Assembly: GCF_901000735.1 (NCBI RefSeq)
Contig: NC_081546.1
Coordinates: forward strand, 16,925,220 to 16,989,219
Direction: 5' to 3'
DNA from: Corylus avellana
Lineage: Eukaryota > Streptophyta > Magnoliopsida > Fagales > Betulaceae
DNA length: 64,000 bases
Positions 44,449-55,759 of the stretch are shown here, in pieces (within the stretch, counting starts at the first letter, position 1; every line of letters starts with the position of its first letter). The position numbers were made by a program, and so were the translations under genes. The notes below the pieces were generated by a model. It saw only the letters and a program-made list of their open reading frames with translations. It was not told the DNA's origin and made no database searches.

Positions 44449-45908
44449 TGTGATGCCCTAAATTACCAAGAATTAGCTATCCCAAAATCAACTGTTACAC
44501 TTAAGCGTTGAAAATCATTTTTGTAAACCCCAAAGGTGTGCCATATACCAAGCCTTCACTTGAAATTAGCCCTAAAAACCCAATTCAAACTCTTTGGCCG
44601 AATGTTCGACCATGTCCATAGTGTGAACGTTTGGCAGGGGACCACAGCAAATGGTCATTGACCAAAGTTTGGCCTACCATGTATTGACCGAACGTTCTAC
44701 CTGCAACCCTAGAACCACTGTGTAATTGTATATCGAACGTTCGCCCCTAGTATTGAACAGTCGGTGATAGTATGAAAAGCATTTTTAACCCATTCTCCAC
44801 CTCTGCAAAAGAGAGCATTCCTCATCACTTCTATAAATACCCCCCTTCGTCCCCCAGCCTTCCCTTACACCAAAAACCCTAACCCTAAAGTGAAAGGAGA
44901 GTTTCTTGAGAGGAAGAAGAAGGTTTTTGGGGAATTTTGCTATCTTCAAGATAACTCTTGAACTTTCACAAATCTTTTATGTTATCTTGCTATTATCCTT
45001 GCTTTCTTCAAGCTTTTAAAGATATCATGACTTGTGTGCAATTTTTCGCCTTGAAAGGAAAGAGTGGTTTTCTAATGTTTTAGAAACGCTCATTTATTTC
45101 TTTGGTTTTCTTGTATGTCATGCTTCACAATGTGTATGAACATGTTTACAACCTAGGGTGTAGTTTTTAACTTGGTGAGCTGAGGGTAGAAGCCCAAACT
45201 TGGCATTTTTTAATCTGCCCGAACATTCTCTACCTATTTTAGCCAAATGTTCTCCATTTGGACATAACGTTCAACCAGAGCCCAGAATGCATAAAAGTAG
45301 GGTTTTGTGATCTTTTAGCTAGGCGTATTTAATTAGGACCATTTGTGTCATTAGCGAACCCTCTAGCACTACGTATAACGATAGCCAATAGCAAGGATTT
45401 GGAATGTTGGACGACTCAAGCGAGTGTATGAGGTAAGTAAACACTTATGACTGCTTTCCTTTAAAATGTGTGATATGTCAGCTGACTGAATACACGTATG
45501 ATATGAGCATGTTTACCCTTTTATATAACTTGGTAATTATTTTAATAATCAGATTAATAAGATTCATTGTATGACATGGTACACCAATACGTGCGGTATA
45601 ATGGTCATGGGCTTACTATATATACCTGATTTTGTGGTCAAATGTGTGCGGATGTGTTATATGGACCTTCGATTCAATGGTTGTTTCGTGACCGACGCAA
45701 CCATAATTGGCAGGTCACTATAGGACATACATTATTAGTAGCGTGACCCACCCAAGGTCGGACTCAATCGGGTTGCTAGAATATGAACAATAGCGTATAA
45801 TGGCCGAGGCACCGACATTATATTACAGGTCCCTAGGGACAGTGCCAATCCTGTTGAGATGGGGTAATATCTCGGGTAGACCATACATGATAGTTATGAC
45901 CTAATAAA
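44449..45908 (+). mobile_element. Family D gypsy-type LTR, copy 2 (truncated by gap)
   Basis: Starts TGTGATGCCCTAAATTACC. CGAACGTTCG-type palindromes at 44600-44770, TATAAATA at 44832-44839, pyrimidine-rich leader, second palindrome block at 45220-45270. Runs into the gap at 45909. Confidence 0.65.
44600..44770. promoter_or_regulatory. CGAACGTTCG palindrome cluster upstream of family D TATA box
   Basis: GCCGAATGTTCGACC, GTGAACGTTTGG, ACCGAACGTTCT and ATCGAACGTTCGCC at 20-60 bp spacing, ending 65 bp before the TATA box. The same type occurs at 33577-33636 and 62170-62290. Confidence 0.7.
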
Positions 45909-46008
45909 NNNNNNNNNNNNNNNNNNNNNNNNNNNNNNNNNNNNNNNNNNNNNNNNNNNNNNNNNNNNNNNNNNNNNNNNNNNNNNNNNNNNNNNNNNNN
46001 NNNNNNNN
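45909..46008. other. Assembly gap (100 N)
   Basis: Left flank is family D LTR (plus), right flank is family A-type LTR (minus). Confidence 0.95.
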
Positions 46009-46612
46009 TTTGCTCTCTGGAATTCTGTATCTTTTCTTGAATGCAAAGAGGTCTATTTATAGGCTTTGAAAAGTCCTAAAAGCCCTATTAAACCAACATA
46101 ATTCGGAGGTCTGTTTCCCATTCAAAATAGAAGTCTGAAATCGAAATAGGATTCGTCCAGATTTGTGTCCTTTAATTGTGGGGTAATTTTGGCATAATAA
46201 CCTTCTGAATTAGGAAAATCCTATTTCACAACGAATTATAGAATTTTGAGCTAGCTTTCTAATGCCATTTGAGTCACTTCAATCCGAGATTTGAGCAGAA
46301 AGTTATGGTCAAAATAATGAGACGTGTGCAGAATCTAAATTTGAATCAAATCTGAAATTTTATCCAATCTTATCTTTAATCCAAGTTAACATTTTCTTGG
46401 ATTTGGTTAGACTTAACCACATCATCTAGGTCTTCTCAAAATATGCTTTCTTCCAAACTTTACATTTTTTCTTTTAAAGCTGTAGTTTTTCTTTATTGAC
46501 CTACAAAACATTAAAAACACAAAACTAACACAAAATATTAAATAACGACATAGCTAAGGGATTAACTAATGTAAATAAAGGGGTCCAAGTATGTAATATT
46601 TGGCACTTATCA
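46009..46612 (-). mobile_element. Family A-type LTR fragment, U3 part
   Basis: Reverse complement of the first half of the LTR at 57861-59196, ending TATTTGGCACTTATCA. Contains the minus-strand TATA (TCTATTTATAGG) and the module with 'ttttgaccataacttt'. Confidence 0.75.
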
Positions 46613-47037
46613 TCATCTTCTAAGGTAACTTCTTGTCCAAATAGTTAGCAATTGAGCTATACTTCACATTTTGTGTCCATAGAAGTTTTAAAGATGCTTT
46701 GATAAGTTCTTGCACCTATTTTCTTACAAAGACCAAAAACGTTTTAAAGAGCTTTAAACCGCCTTTTATTGCTTGGGTTTGCATGATAGTATGATGTGTT
46801 ACTTTCCATGTGTTTAGTAGGAGCCTAGAATGTGTTATACCACACCTTAGAAGCATAAGACCCCGTTTGGAGCTTCTAGCCAAGAGTTCAACTCCCTAGC
46901 CAAATGTATGCCCTTAGGGTCAAGCATTTGCCTGGAGAGCAGGACGTATGCCTAGTAACCCAAATAGTTGAGTTTAGGGTTTTGACGACCCCTTTCACTG
47001 GTTAGAAACTTATTGTGTCACTCGGGGAGTTCTGTAA
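46613..47037 (+). mobile_element. Family E-type LTR fragment
   Basis: Resembles 17930-18190 (tattttcttacaaa, ttgcatgatag, taggagcct, cttttggccaaaa-type order). It has degenerate GTACGTATG motifs at 46905-46955. Confidence 0.45.
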
Positions 47038-48400
47038 CTTAAATTACACATTGTCCTCAATGTGTCTATAACATGGAAAGAATTTACCTCGGAGATGGAC
47101 GAATTGTTTGGAATAGTATGGCTCATAGCACACCCCCAAACTTGAATTGAAGCACACTTGTCCCTGCAAAACACTAAAGTAACAAAGGAAAATAAAAACA
47201 AAATAAAAAAAATAAAAAATAAAAAACAAAACAAAATAAAATAAAAATAAAACAAACAAATAATATAAAAAGGATATGATGTGCCCCCCATGAGCACTAA
47301 GTTTAACGTCTTCATCCAGACTATGGCACTTTAAACTTGAAGCACTAGTCTTTTCTTCTTTTGCACCAAAGGGAATGAATTCTTCCTATAACAAGGTGAT
47401 TCCAAATGTCTATAGAATGGGGAGTACCACTTTGAGTTTTCTCAAACAATTTCTCATCCGATGGGGAATCGTGAACTGGAATAAAATGGGAAGAAAACTC
47501 AGGGAGCTTCTCTATCTTGATGTCCTCAATTTGCTCACGTGGTAGTTCTAACAGACTTCTCTCTTGGCCTCTAGGTGTTTTAGGAATAAGAGCTAATGTT
47601 GAAAAAATCTTAGTGCTCTCTTCTTTTTCCTGATGTGGCTCATGTGAAACTACAGTTTGCTCCTCCTTCCCCTCTTCCACTTGATTTTGAACCACCTCTT
47701 CACTCTTTAGTGTGACAGGTTGCGCATGATATTAGGTGCACCCTTCCTCCATGTATTGTCCATTGGAATTTTCCATCAATTGACTTTCACACTCTTCTTC
47801 TTGGTATTGTTGACGCCAATTGATGGGAGATGCACTCAACTCCCTGACCAATTTTCCCATTTGTACTTCCAATCTTTGAATGGCTTGATCGGTTCTTTGA
47901 AACCCTTGATCGGCCCTTGTATTGATTTGTTTTTGATTAGTCATAAATTGCTGTTGCGAAGTCACCAGGGTGTGTACCATACTTTCCAGTCTATTCAGCT
48001 TTAACTCTTGCTCCTGATTTACAGACGAATACAAAGGACAAGTTTCAGTAGAATGATCAGAATGAGAACATATGGCACATACCTGGAGTTGGGTGGCTAG
48101 CTGAATGGGAGAGATGTTCTAAGTAGTCATGGAGTTTGCAATCATATTTAATGTCTTTTGCATGGCAGCCATCTGACTTTGTAGTTGTGGAGCCGATTGA
48201 GAGAAATATGAATGATCATAGAACTGCGGATATGATTGATCATGCAGTTTATTAAATTGTGGAGCATGATTTCTAAGAGCTTGAGCTTGCCACTGGAAAT
48301 TTGGCTGCTGGCTCTAGGTTGGGTTGCAAAGATAGTTGTCGTTTCCCGGTCTAGAGAACGATGTGTTCTTATGCCCATTAATTTTGTTAGAAATTTGTCT
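47038..48400 (-). pseudogene. Second Athila-like gag fragment (minus)
   Basis: Minus-strand pieces: zinc knuckle CAICSHSDHSTETC at about 48037-48082, coiled coil ELKLNRLESMVHTLVTSQQQ...TDQAIQRLEVQMGKLV (47732-48034), acidic tail 47345-47695. It is close to the gag C-terminal half of the family B element but is a different copy. Left of it is the non-coding region with the CAAGTTTGGGGGTGTG purine run (about 47130). Right edge at 48400 abuts an unrelated LTR end. Confidence 0.65.
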
Positions 48401-48401
48401 C

Positions 48402-48561
48402 ATTGTAAGACGATATTTTTAATCAATTCTAAATAAAATCAACAATCCTCATGGGATCGATCTCGTACTTGCTGCACTATACTATCATTTGATCTGATGC
48501 ACTTGCGAATAAAATGTACTAAGTATTTGCCTATTAATTTAGGTGGGTATTTGGCACAACA
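48402..48561 (+). mobile_element. 5' LTR end fragment of family A copy A3
   Basis: Last 160 bp of an LTR (ATCGATCTCGTACTTGCTGC...TTGGCACAACA), more like family B LTR ends (21900-22052) than the LTR at 52612. Joined to family A internal sequence, so copy A3 looks chimeric. Confidence 0.7.
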
Positions 48562-48567
48562 AGTTTT

Positions 48568-48585
48568 TGGCGCCGTTGCTGAGGA
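48568..48585 (+). promoter_or_regulatory. Primer binding site of copy A3
   Basis: TGGCGCCGTTGCTGAGGA, two mismatches from the tRNA-Asp complement, six bases inside the LTR. Confidence 0.85.
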
Positions 48586-48671
48586 TTGTTTGATTTTGTT
48601 TGGAATTTTTGTTTTCCCTAAGTTTATTTCTGTTTTCTAAAGTTTTTCCACAATTAGTGTTCTGCCTTCGG

Positions 48672-48750
48672 AGGTGCGCTCGAGCGCCCATCTAGGGCGA
48701 TCGAGCATACCAGTGTCATCGAGCGCATCTCACGGTGCAATCGATCGCAC
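48672..48750. repeat. GCGCTCGAGCGC-type palindrome cluster in A3 leader
   Basis: GTGCGCTCGAGCGCCC, GGGCGATCGAGCAT, TCATCGAGCGCATC and TGCAATCGATCGCACA in 80 bp between primer site and gag, the place where retroviral RNAs carry dimer and packaging signals. That role is only an inference. Confidence 0.7.
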
Positions 48751-49139
48751 ATCTGGACAGCAGCAGAGCCACTGCACTAATTAAAGATCTAATTTTTTTT
48801 TTCTTTTGTTTCATGCAGGGTTATTCGAGTCTGCATATTAGTAAGTTTTCTTTTTAATTTTCCTTTTTATTTTAACTTTTTGTTATATTATTTTTAATGT
48901 CACACATGTGGGGAGGCATTCCGACACCCCATGGACCATGTTCATTATGCCATGACCACGTAGATTTTTGCCAAAAATTTATTTTTGGTCCTTTTTGTGA
49001 GTTTTTAAATTTTATTTTTATTTTATTTAGTTAGTTAGCCATTTTTTTTTTAGTTTATTTTATTCAAAAATATATATAAAAAAAAATGGTTAATGTTTTA
49101 TGTGGGATATTTGCATAATAAAAAGTGAGGGGGAAGCAT

Positions 49140-50700
49140 GAATTTTCATTTTAATGATTTTAATGTCTCTTCTAGTTATAGGACACCAGCTCCTACCAAC
49201 TACCCTTAAAATTTTTATCCACACAAGCTATGTTTATACTGTTCCAATCCTTATCATCATTATAGTAATTGTCCATTCTTGAGACAAGTTTCTAATTTTC
49301 CATATGAGCAAATGAACACCAATTTCTCCAGTCCAGGGTTTGATTCAAATTTTAATTATTACAACCCAGACTGGAGCAGCCAATCTAATTTCTCATGGTC
49401 AGCTCAGGCTATAGGAAATTACACACACCAATTTGATGAAGTGCACCACTCAGACTATCTGTAGTTCGATCACCAAGCCCAACTGCCTGCTTATCAATCC
49501 ATCACTCAAGTGCCACATCATCTTCCACAAGAGTTATCATTGGAAGACACATTCAAAGCATGCATCCAAAATATAAACAATCCAACATGTGCATCTCTCA
49601 AATCATGAAACAATCCCTACAAGAACTGCGACAATCCAATCAAGAGATCAAAGAAGCCAACACTCAAGCTACCGCAGTGATGGAAGAATGGATTGGCCAA
49701 TGTGAGAATAAAACACCCATCTGAACATCAACTAGACCCAATGACTCAATATTGGGACAATGAGAGCATAGAGGATAACAATAAGGAAGAAGAGTTTGAA
49801 AGTCAGTTGATGGCTGAAAGGCACTACATAATTGATAAGGATGAGTCCGGAAATTCTTATCATCAGCATGTCAAAGCCACCACCAACTTTGAAAGAGAGC
49901 AAAGTGCTACAAGAAATTATCTTCCTAAAGATGAGGTATTTCAATTTTGTCCAATTGCTCACATTGATGACTTAAAAAGGAGAATAGCCCAACTCAAGAC
50001 AGTTAGGTCGGCGTATATCAGAACTATGAATAAGTGGGGACCATCTTTGTTTTGTGAATATTGTTATAATCCTACTCAGCACCAAAGTGAATGTCCATTC
50101 ATTTTACACTACATGGTTGACGAGAAGGAAATTGTGGATAACAAAAAGGAGCACACAGAGCAAGTTGAGCATGGTCAAGTCACCACCACACTTGAGAGTG
50201 AGAAAATTGTTGATAATATTGACGATGAAGAACAAGAAGAAGTTGAGCACCCTGAGCAAGTTGAGCACCATGAGAATAGTGAGCCCCCATTGGATCCCAA
50301 TCTGCCCAGTGACATGGAAGTGAGTACTGAAGCTTATGCCTGCATCGATGTCCCTCTTGAGACACATCAAGAGCCCAAAGCTTCATCGCCTGAATTTTTC
50401 AAAGAGCCATTTTATGTCAAGATAATCAAGGATATGTGCACACAAGCACGCAAATCTAGAAACTACTTTCCTAAGAAGATCCTTCGAAGCAAGCAATTCT
50501 ACATAAGATGGCGAAACATCCTTCCAAAAGGGTATGAAGTTTTGAAGAAGAAGGGATGGAAGGGATTGGTTGGACATCCGCATGATAGGGGGAAGTACTG
50601 TAAAGTTTTCTCCTCCAGTTTATTTTCTGCACTTCAGTCCACAAATTCTTTCTTTCCTTTTTCATTACATGTTGCTTTTTATTTTTCTTTTTGTTTCTAA
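49140..50700 (+). pseudogene. Family A gag, copy A3 (longest copy)
   Basis: First part 49140-49600: zinc knuckle CLYCSNPYHHYSNC, then SSPGFDSNFNYYNPDWSSQSNFSW. Second part is one long open frame 49693-50700 (335 codons): acidic coiled coil (EEEFESQLMAERHYIIDKDE), second zinc knuckle variant CEYCYNPTQHQSEC (His shifted by one relative to CX2CX4HX4C), Glu-rich repeats HPEQVEHHENSEPP. It ends with the conserved IRWRNILPKGYEVLKKKGWKGLVGHPHDRGKYCK. Stops separate the parts. No pol follows; 50701-51279 is untranslated. Confidence 0.75.
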
Positions 50701-51279
50701 CAGCAATTAATCTTTTGAAGTTTTGTTTCTGTAAAATATTGCTGTTAGTTTTTGTTGACAAGTGTTTTGGTGTTTAAGTTTGGTGGACACCCTGGCCTTG
50801 TTCACATTGAGATTTTCTTACTTCCAGTAATGTATTTCTATACTACACATTGAGGGCAATGTGTAATTCAAGTTTGGGGGTATGAAAAAACACTTTGTCT
50901 GTTTATTTTTGTTCTTATTTGTTTATTTTTATTTGTCTTTTTGTGTTAAAAAAAAATAAAAGAAAAAAATTAAGCTATGTTTTTGTCAAGTTTGTGTTAA
51001 ACTGTGACTATGGTTTGCATTTCATTGGATTTTTTAAAGGGTTGAACACATCATTATGCCACTAGGAGTCTGTGTCCTTTGACTTATTTTAGGGTAAAAG
51101 AGATTTCAATTGTTTTGAAACAAATATTTATGAGCACATTAGCATGTTTTTTGTGAAGTATGATGTTTGAACTTAAGCTTGTTCTTTCTGAGATTTGTTG
51201 GATGACCTATTGATGAATAATTGTGGCTTACAAGATATAAAATAAAAATAAATAAATAAAAAGTGAAAAAAAAAAGGAG
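50701..51279 (+). mobile_element. 3' untranslated region of copy A3
   Basis: Matches 56543-57115. Contains the AAGTTTGGGGGTATG purine run near 50872 and ends in an A-rich tract at the gap. Confidence 0.7.
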
Positions 51280-51379
51280 NNNNNNNNNNNNNNNNNNNNN
51301 NNNNNNNNNNNNNNNNNNNNNNNNNNNNNNNNNNNNNNNNNNNNNNNNNNNNNNNNNNNNNNNNNNNNNNNNNNNNNNN
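51280..51379. other. Assembly gap (100 N)
   Basis: By comparison with copy A5, about 900 bp (rest of the untranslated region and LTR start) would be missing here if the order is correct. Confidence 0.95.
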
Positions 51380-52612
51380 AAGACTTAGATGATGTGGTCG
51401 AGTTTAACCAAATCTAAGAAAATGTTAAATTGGATTAAATTTTAGATTTGATAAAATTTCGGATTGGATTCAAATTTAGATTTTGTACATGTCTCAGTAT
51501 TTTGACCATAATTTTTTGTTAAAGTATCAGATTGAGGTGATTCAAGTGGCATTGGAAAGAGAACTCAAAATACTACAGTTCATTGTCAAATATAAGTTTC
51601 CTAATTTGGACGGTTACTATGCCAAAATTGCCCCGTAATAAAATAATATAAATCTGGACGAATCCTTTTCTGATTTCAGACTTCTGTTTTGACTAGGAGA
51701 CAGACCTTCGAATTATCTATGTTTACTAGGGGTTCTAGGACTCTCCTAAGCCTATAAATAGGTCTCTTTGCATTCAAGAAAAGGGGGGAGAATTCCAGAG
51801 ACAAGTTTTGGGAGACAAGTCTAGAGACAGAATGTAATCCACAGCTTTTCTCTATAGTTTAGTTTTTCTTTAGTTTAGGTTTTATTTTTATGTGGAGCTA
51901 ATTCCCAACTAAGGTTGAGGATGAAGCCTCACCGATGAAGAACATCAATACTTTCATGTAAGTCTTTATTTATCTGATTTTATTGGGTTTAATATATCAA
52001 TTGTTTTACTTCTTTTCAATGTGTGGAGTAATTCTTAGATATCTTTTGTGATTCAATAATACACTTGATGATTTAAGATAATTTTACATAATTGATTGCT
52101 TGATTTAATTGCCTAAATAAATTGGATATCCCTTGTGATTTGTTCTACGGATACATTTGGTGTTTCAATTAAGATTGGATATCTTTTGTGATTTACGGAT
52201 ATATTTGATAATTTAATTGATATTAGATTCCTCTTGTGATTTGTTCAATGAATGGATACATAGGATGGTTTTGATTAATTGTTTGAAGCATAGTAAAACA
52301 TATCTAAGATTTTAATTGTGAGAACTTCAGATTAATATTGATAAACATGGAAGTATGTTGTTATGATTCGGTGAGTGTGAATTCTCAAACCTTAGTATTT
52401 TATCTCTTAGTTTATTTTAATTAGTTTATGTTTTGTCTTTTAATTTTTAAAACCAAAATTCAAAACCCTTTTGGAACTAGGTTAAGATTTAATTAGTTTA
52501 GATATAAATTGATCTCTCAAAAACACAATTCCATGTGGGTTCGACCTCGCACTTGCAAAACATTATACTGCAAATGATTCGTGCACTTGCGAGTATTAAA
52601 ATTTGTACAACA
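51380..52612 (+). mobile_element. Family A 3' LTR (start missing)
   Basis: Collinear with 58045-59196: TATA (CCTATAAATAGG, 51751), then the iterated GGATATCCCTTGTGATTTGT / CGGATACATTTGGTG motif (52035-52265), ending AATTTGTACAACA. Directly followed by copia sequence starting GTAAC. Confidence 0.8.
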
Positions 52613-53584
52613 GTAACCTAAAGTGGATTTGTGGTCATCCGGGCAGCCAGCCCAATCGGTGTCAGAAAAGGCAGTTTGGTGCATTGATTCGCTTTTGTAG
52701 TTTGACAATCCATGAGTGATCATATATTTTAAGTACCGAAGAATTCGTTTTACTGCAAACCAATGATCTTCACGGGGGTCATGCATGAACTGGGCCACTT
52801 TTTTTACTGCAAAAGCAATGTCAGGCCATGTGAGAGATAGATATTGAGGTGCCCCAATGGTGCTTCAGTACACCATTTTGTCAGTAATTGAAGGTCCCGT
52901 GAATTTGTTGAGAATGGCTGAGGAAGACATTGGTGATTTCATAGACATGGTAAGAGTCATTTTGGTGCGACTTAAGATGTCTGAGATGTATCGTTGTTGC
53001 GAGAGAAGTAGGCCTTCCGCGATTTGACTTAGTTAAACATCTAGAAAGAAATGCAAGTGGCCTAGATCTTTGATGGGGAAATCTCTAGATATCATGGCAA
53101 TGAGTTGGGTTAGCACGTCATTGCTGGAACTTGTGAGGATAATGTCATCGATGTTATTTAGTGCAAATATTCAAACACCTTTAGCTTGATACTTGAATAA
53201 GGAACTATTGGAGTTAGACCCATAAAAGCTTATTCAAATAGCCGTGTGCTCAACCAAGAGAACCAAGCTCTTGGTGCCTTTTTAAGACCGTAAATGTCAT
53301 TTTTAACTTGCAAACTGCAAGAGGATGTTGAGGATGAGAGAAGCCAAGTGGTTGGGACGTGTACATTGTTTCAGATAAATTGCCATGAAGGAAATCATTA
53401 CTTACATCAAATTGCCGAAAAAGCTAGTGAAAGGACACTGCTGGAGAGAGCACGGTTCTAATGGTGATTGGTTTAACCACGAGGCTGAATGTCTCTTCAA
53501 AATCAATTACAGGCTGTTGGTGGAATCCCTTGGTGACAAGGCGAGCCTTATCCTGTTCCACGCTACCATTAGCTTTCCTTTTAA
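52613..53584 (-). pseudogene. Ty1/copia pol fragment, copy 1 (RT to RNase H)
   Basis: Minus-strand pieces of copia polymerase: [20 protein letters not shown] (RT start), NNIDDIILTSSS (catalytic box, usually YVDD, first residues changed), then AVKRILRYLKYMITHGL and FSDTDWAGCPDDHKSTLGY (RNase H). Stops and frameshifts are present. It breaks off at the Gly-Tyr codons of LGY, exactly where the plus-strand piece at 54528 resumes, which points to one interrupted gene. Confidence 0.8.
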
Positions 53585-53684
53585 NNNNNNNNNNNNNNNN
53601 NNNNNNNNNNNNNNNNNNNNNNNNNNNNNNNNNNNNNNNNNNNNNNNNNNNNNNNNNNNNNNNNNNNNNNNNNNNNNNNNNNNN
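53585..53684. other. Assembly gap (100 N)
   Basis: Left flank copia RT (minus), right flank family A gag (minus). Confidence 0.95.
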
Positions 53685-54527
53685 CACTGTTCTCATGGTG
53701 CTCAATTTGTTCAACTTGGTTCAACTTTTTCTTCCTCCTTAATGTTATCCACAATTTCCTCACTCCCAAGCGTGGTGGTGACTTGGGCATACTCATGAGA
53801 AGAATTTTCAGAATCATCCTCATCAATCATGTAGTGCCTTTCAGTCATCAATTGATTTTGAAACTCTTCTTCCTCTATTCTATTGAATTCAGCAACTAGA
53901 TGACTGATTTGTCCTTCCAACCTTGACATAGCTTGATGAGTGAAGTTCTTAAGTTCTTGTATGTCTCTGCTATTGGTCATGGGGGAGTTCTTCTGCTCTT
54001 GTATGGCTTGGGAGAAGTTCACACTGAAATTCTTTAGCTCTTGGATACTCTTGTCAGTTGATTGCATGAATGCTTTTATCATGTCTTCTAGTGACATCTG
54101 TGGTGCAGGCTGTGGCACTTGAGTGGTGGTTTGATATGCAAGCGACTGAGCTTGATGATTGAATTGCTGATAGTTTGAGTGGTGCACTTTATCAAATTGG
54201 TGAGCGTAATTTCCTGTAGCCTAAGTTGACCATGAGAAATTAGATTGGTTACTCCAGTTCGGGTTATAGTAATTGGAATTTGAATCAAACCCTGGACTGG
54301 AGAAACTGGTGTTCATTTGCTTATATGGAAAATTAGAAACTTGTCCCCATGATGGACAATCACTATAATGATGATAAGGATTGGAGCAGTATGAACATGG
54401 TTTATGTGGGTTAAAATTTTGAGGGTAGTTGGTAGGAGATGGTGTCCTACAACTAGGGGAAGCATGTTGTACAAAAAAATTATAAAAATTATCAATATTC
54501 CAAATATGGAATATTTGGCACTTATCA
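53685..54527 (-). pseudogene. Family A gag fragment, copy A4, with LTR tip
   Basis: Minus strand: zinc knuckle CSYCSNPYHHYSDC (about 54348-54392), SSPGFDSNSNYYNPNWSNQSNFSW, a coiled coil (SIQELKNFSVNFSQAIQEQ, then MSRLEGQISHLVAEFNRI) and the motif ERHYMIDEDDSENS. At the right end only about 40 bp of LTR remain (ATATTTGGCACTTATCA), so most of the 5' LTR, the primer site and leader were deleted. Next base starts copia sequence GTTAG. Confidence 0.75.
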
Positions 54528-54950
54528 GTTAGTACATCTTCCTTGGCAAAACCTTGATCTCTTGAAGCTCCGAAAAACAACCCACGGTTTCAAGATCAAG
54601 TACTGAATCAGATTACAAAGCCATGGCAAATACCACTGCTAAATTAATGTGGATTCAATACCTTCTTCAAGACCTCGGGGTGTTTCTACATTCAACCTCT
54701 ACTCTCTACTGTGATAACAATGGTGCAACCTATTTGTCCTCTAATCCAGTGTATCACGCTCACACGAAGCACATATAAATTGACTATCATTTCATTCGCG
54801 ATCACATTGCCAAAACAACTCTACATGTTCAATTCCTGTCCAGCAAAGATCAACTAGCAGATATCCTCACAACGCATCTGCCTTCTCTAAGATTTTGCTT
54901 CTTATGGAACAATCTCAATGTTGCATATTCACTATTCAAATTGAGGGGGG
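54528..54950 (+). pseudogene. Ty1/copia RNase H end and polypurine tract, copy 1
   Basis: Continues the copia gene: IFLGKTLISWSS-like start, [48 protein letters not shown] (then TAA for Glu), FLSSKDQLADILTTHLP. Polypurine tract TTGAGGGGGG at 54941-54950. The 5 bases GTTAG at its start and GTTAC at the end of 52613-53584 are a probable target duplication around a family A insertion. Confidence 0.8.
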
Positions 54951-55281
54951 CTAGTGAAGCATCCATGCAAGCCACATCAATTACAAAGATGTGCCAGCCA
55001 GAGGATACATGTATGCCAGCCAGAAGATATTCAAGTGATATGTCATCTAGACGATGGTGTGAAGTAAGGCTTAGGTTTGGCAATGGCTAAATTGCTCTGG
55101 ATGGTGTCATTTTCTTATCTGTAATTGCTTTGCGTATATGATGTATATTTCATTACTAAACTACACTATGTACACAATTATAAGTAGAAAAGCTAAAGAA
55201 CCAAAAAAGAGGGATGAATTAGCACAATCTTCTCTTGCTATTTTAATAGCAAGAAGCGATTAGATCACAATTAGTTCTCTA
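54951..55281 (+). mobile_element. Copia 3' LTR remnant, copy 1
   Basis: Sequence after the polypurine tract (TGAAGCATCCATGCAAGCC...) up to the PIF-like boundary. Matches 60084-60330, except for an 85-bp stretch absent there. Confidence 0.6.
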
Positions 55282-55659
55282 GGAGCATTCACACTGAACT
55301 AGCTATTTTTTAGCTAAAACTTGATTAGAAATTTTGTCTATTTTAGATACCTATTTTTCAAAAGCATTCCATATTCAATTCTCTAAATCTTTCTCAATTC
55401 CATTTAAATATTATTCTTTACTCTTTATTTGTTATTAATTTACTATTTATTCCAATGGTCATATTTACAAATGGTCATTTCTCAACAGTCATATGCTTTC
55501 ATGAGTATAAATAAGATCATTTCCCCTCCAATTTTCATTAAATTCTTTGTTATCTCTTTATGGCTCGCTTTCTTTTTCCTAAAAATGCTTATGAAGAGTT
55601 GGAGATAATTACAAAACTTGCAAATGGAAGAAGGATTGGATAGTGAGAGAAGATCAACA
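55282..55659 (+). mobile_element. PIF/Harbinger 5' end, copy 1 (cut by gap)
   Basis: Starts GGAGCATTCACACTGAACTAGC, typical of PIF/Tourist ends. Includes the start of a reading frame (MARFLFPKNAYEELEIITKL) also present at 60611. Matches 60331-60708 and stops at the gap. Confidence 0.6.
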
Positions 55660-55759
55660 NNNNNNNNNNNNNNNNNNNNNNNNNNNNNNNNNNNNNNNNN
55701 NNNNNNNNNNNNNNNNNNNNNNNNNNNNNNNNNNNNNNNNNNNNNNNNNNNNNNNNNNN
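55660..55759. other. Assembly gap (100 N)
   Basis: Left flank PIF 5' end, right flank in the middle of family A gag. Confidence 0.95.

Larger units (their letters stand above)
54528..55659 (+). repeat. Duplicated block, copy 1 (partner 59665-60708)
   Basis: Copia RNase H end, LTR remnant and PIF 5' end occur in the same order with over 90 percent identity at 59665-60708. The shared copia/PIF junction shows duplication of an already nested segment, or two haplotypes placed in tandem. Confidence 0.75.
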
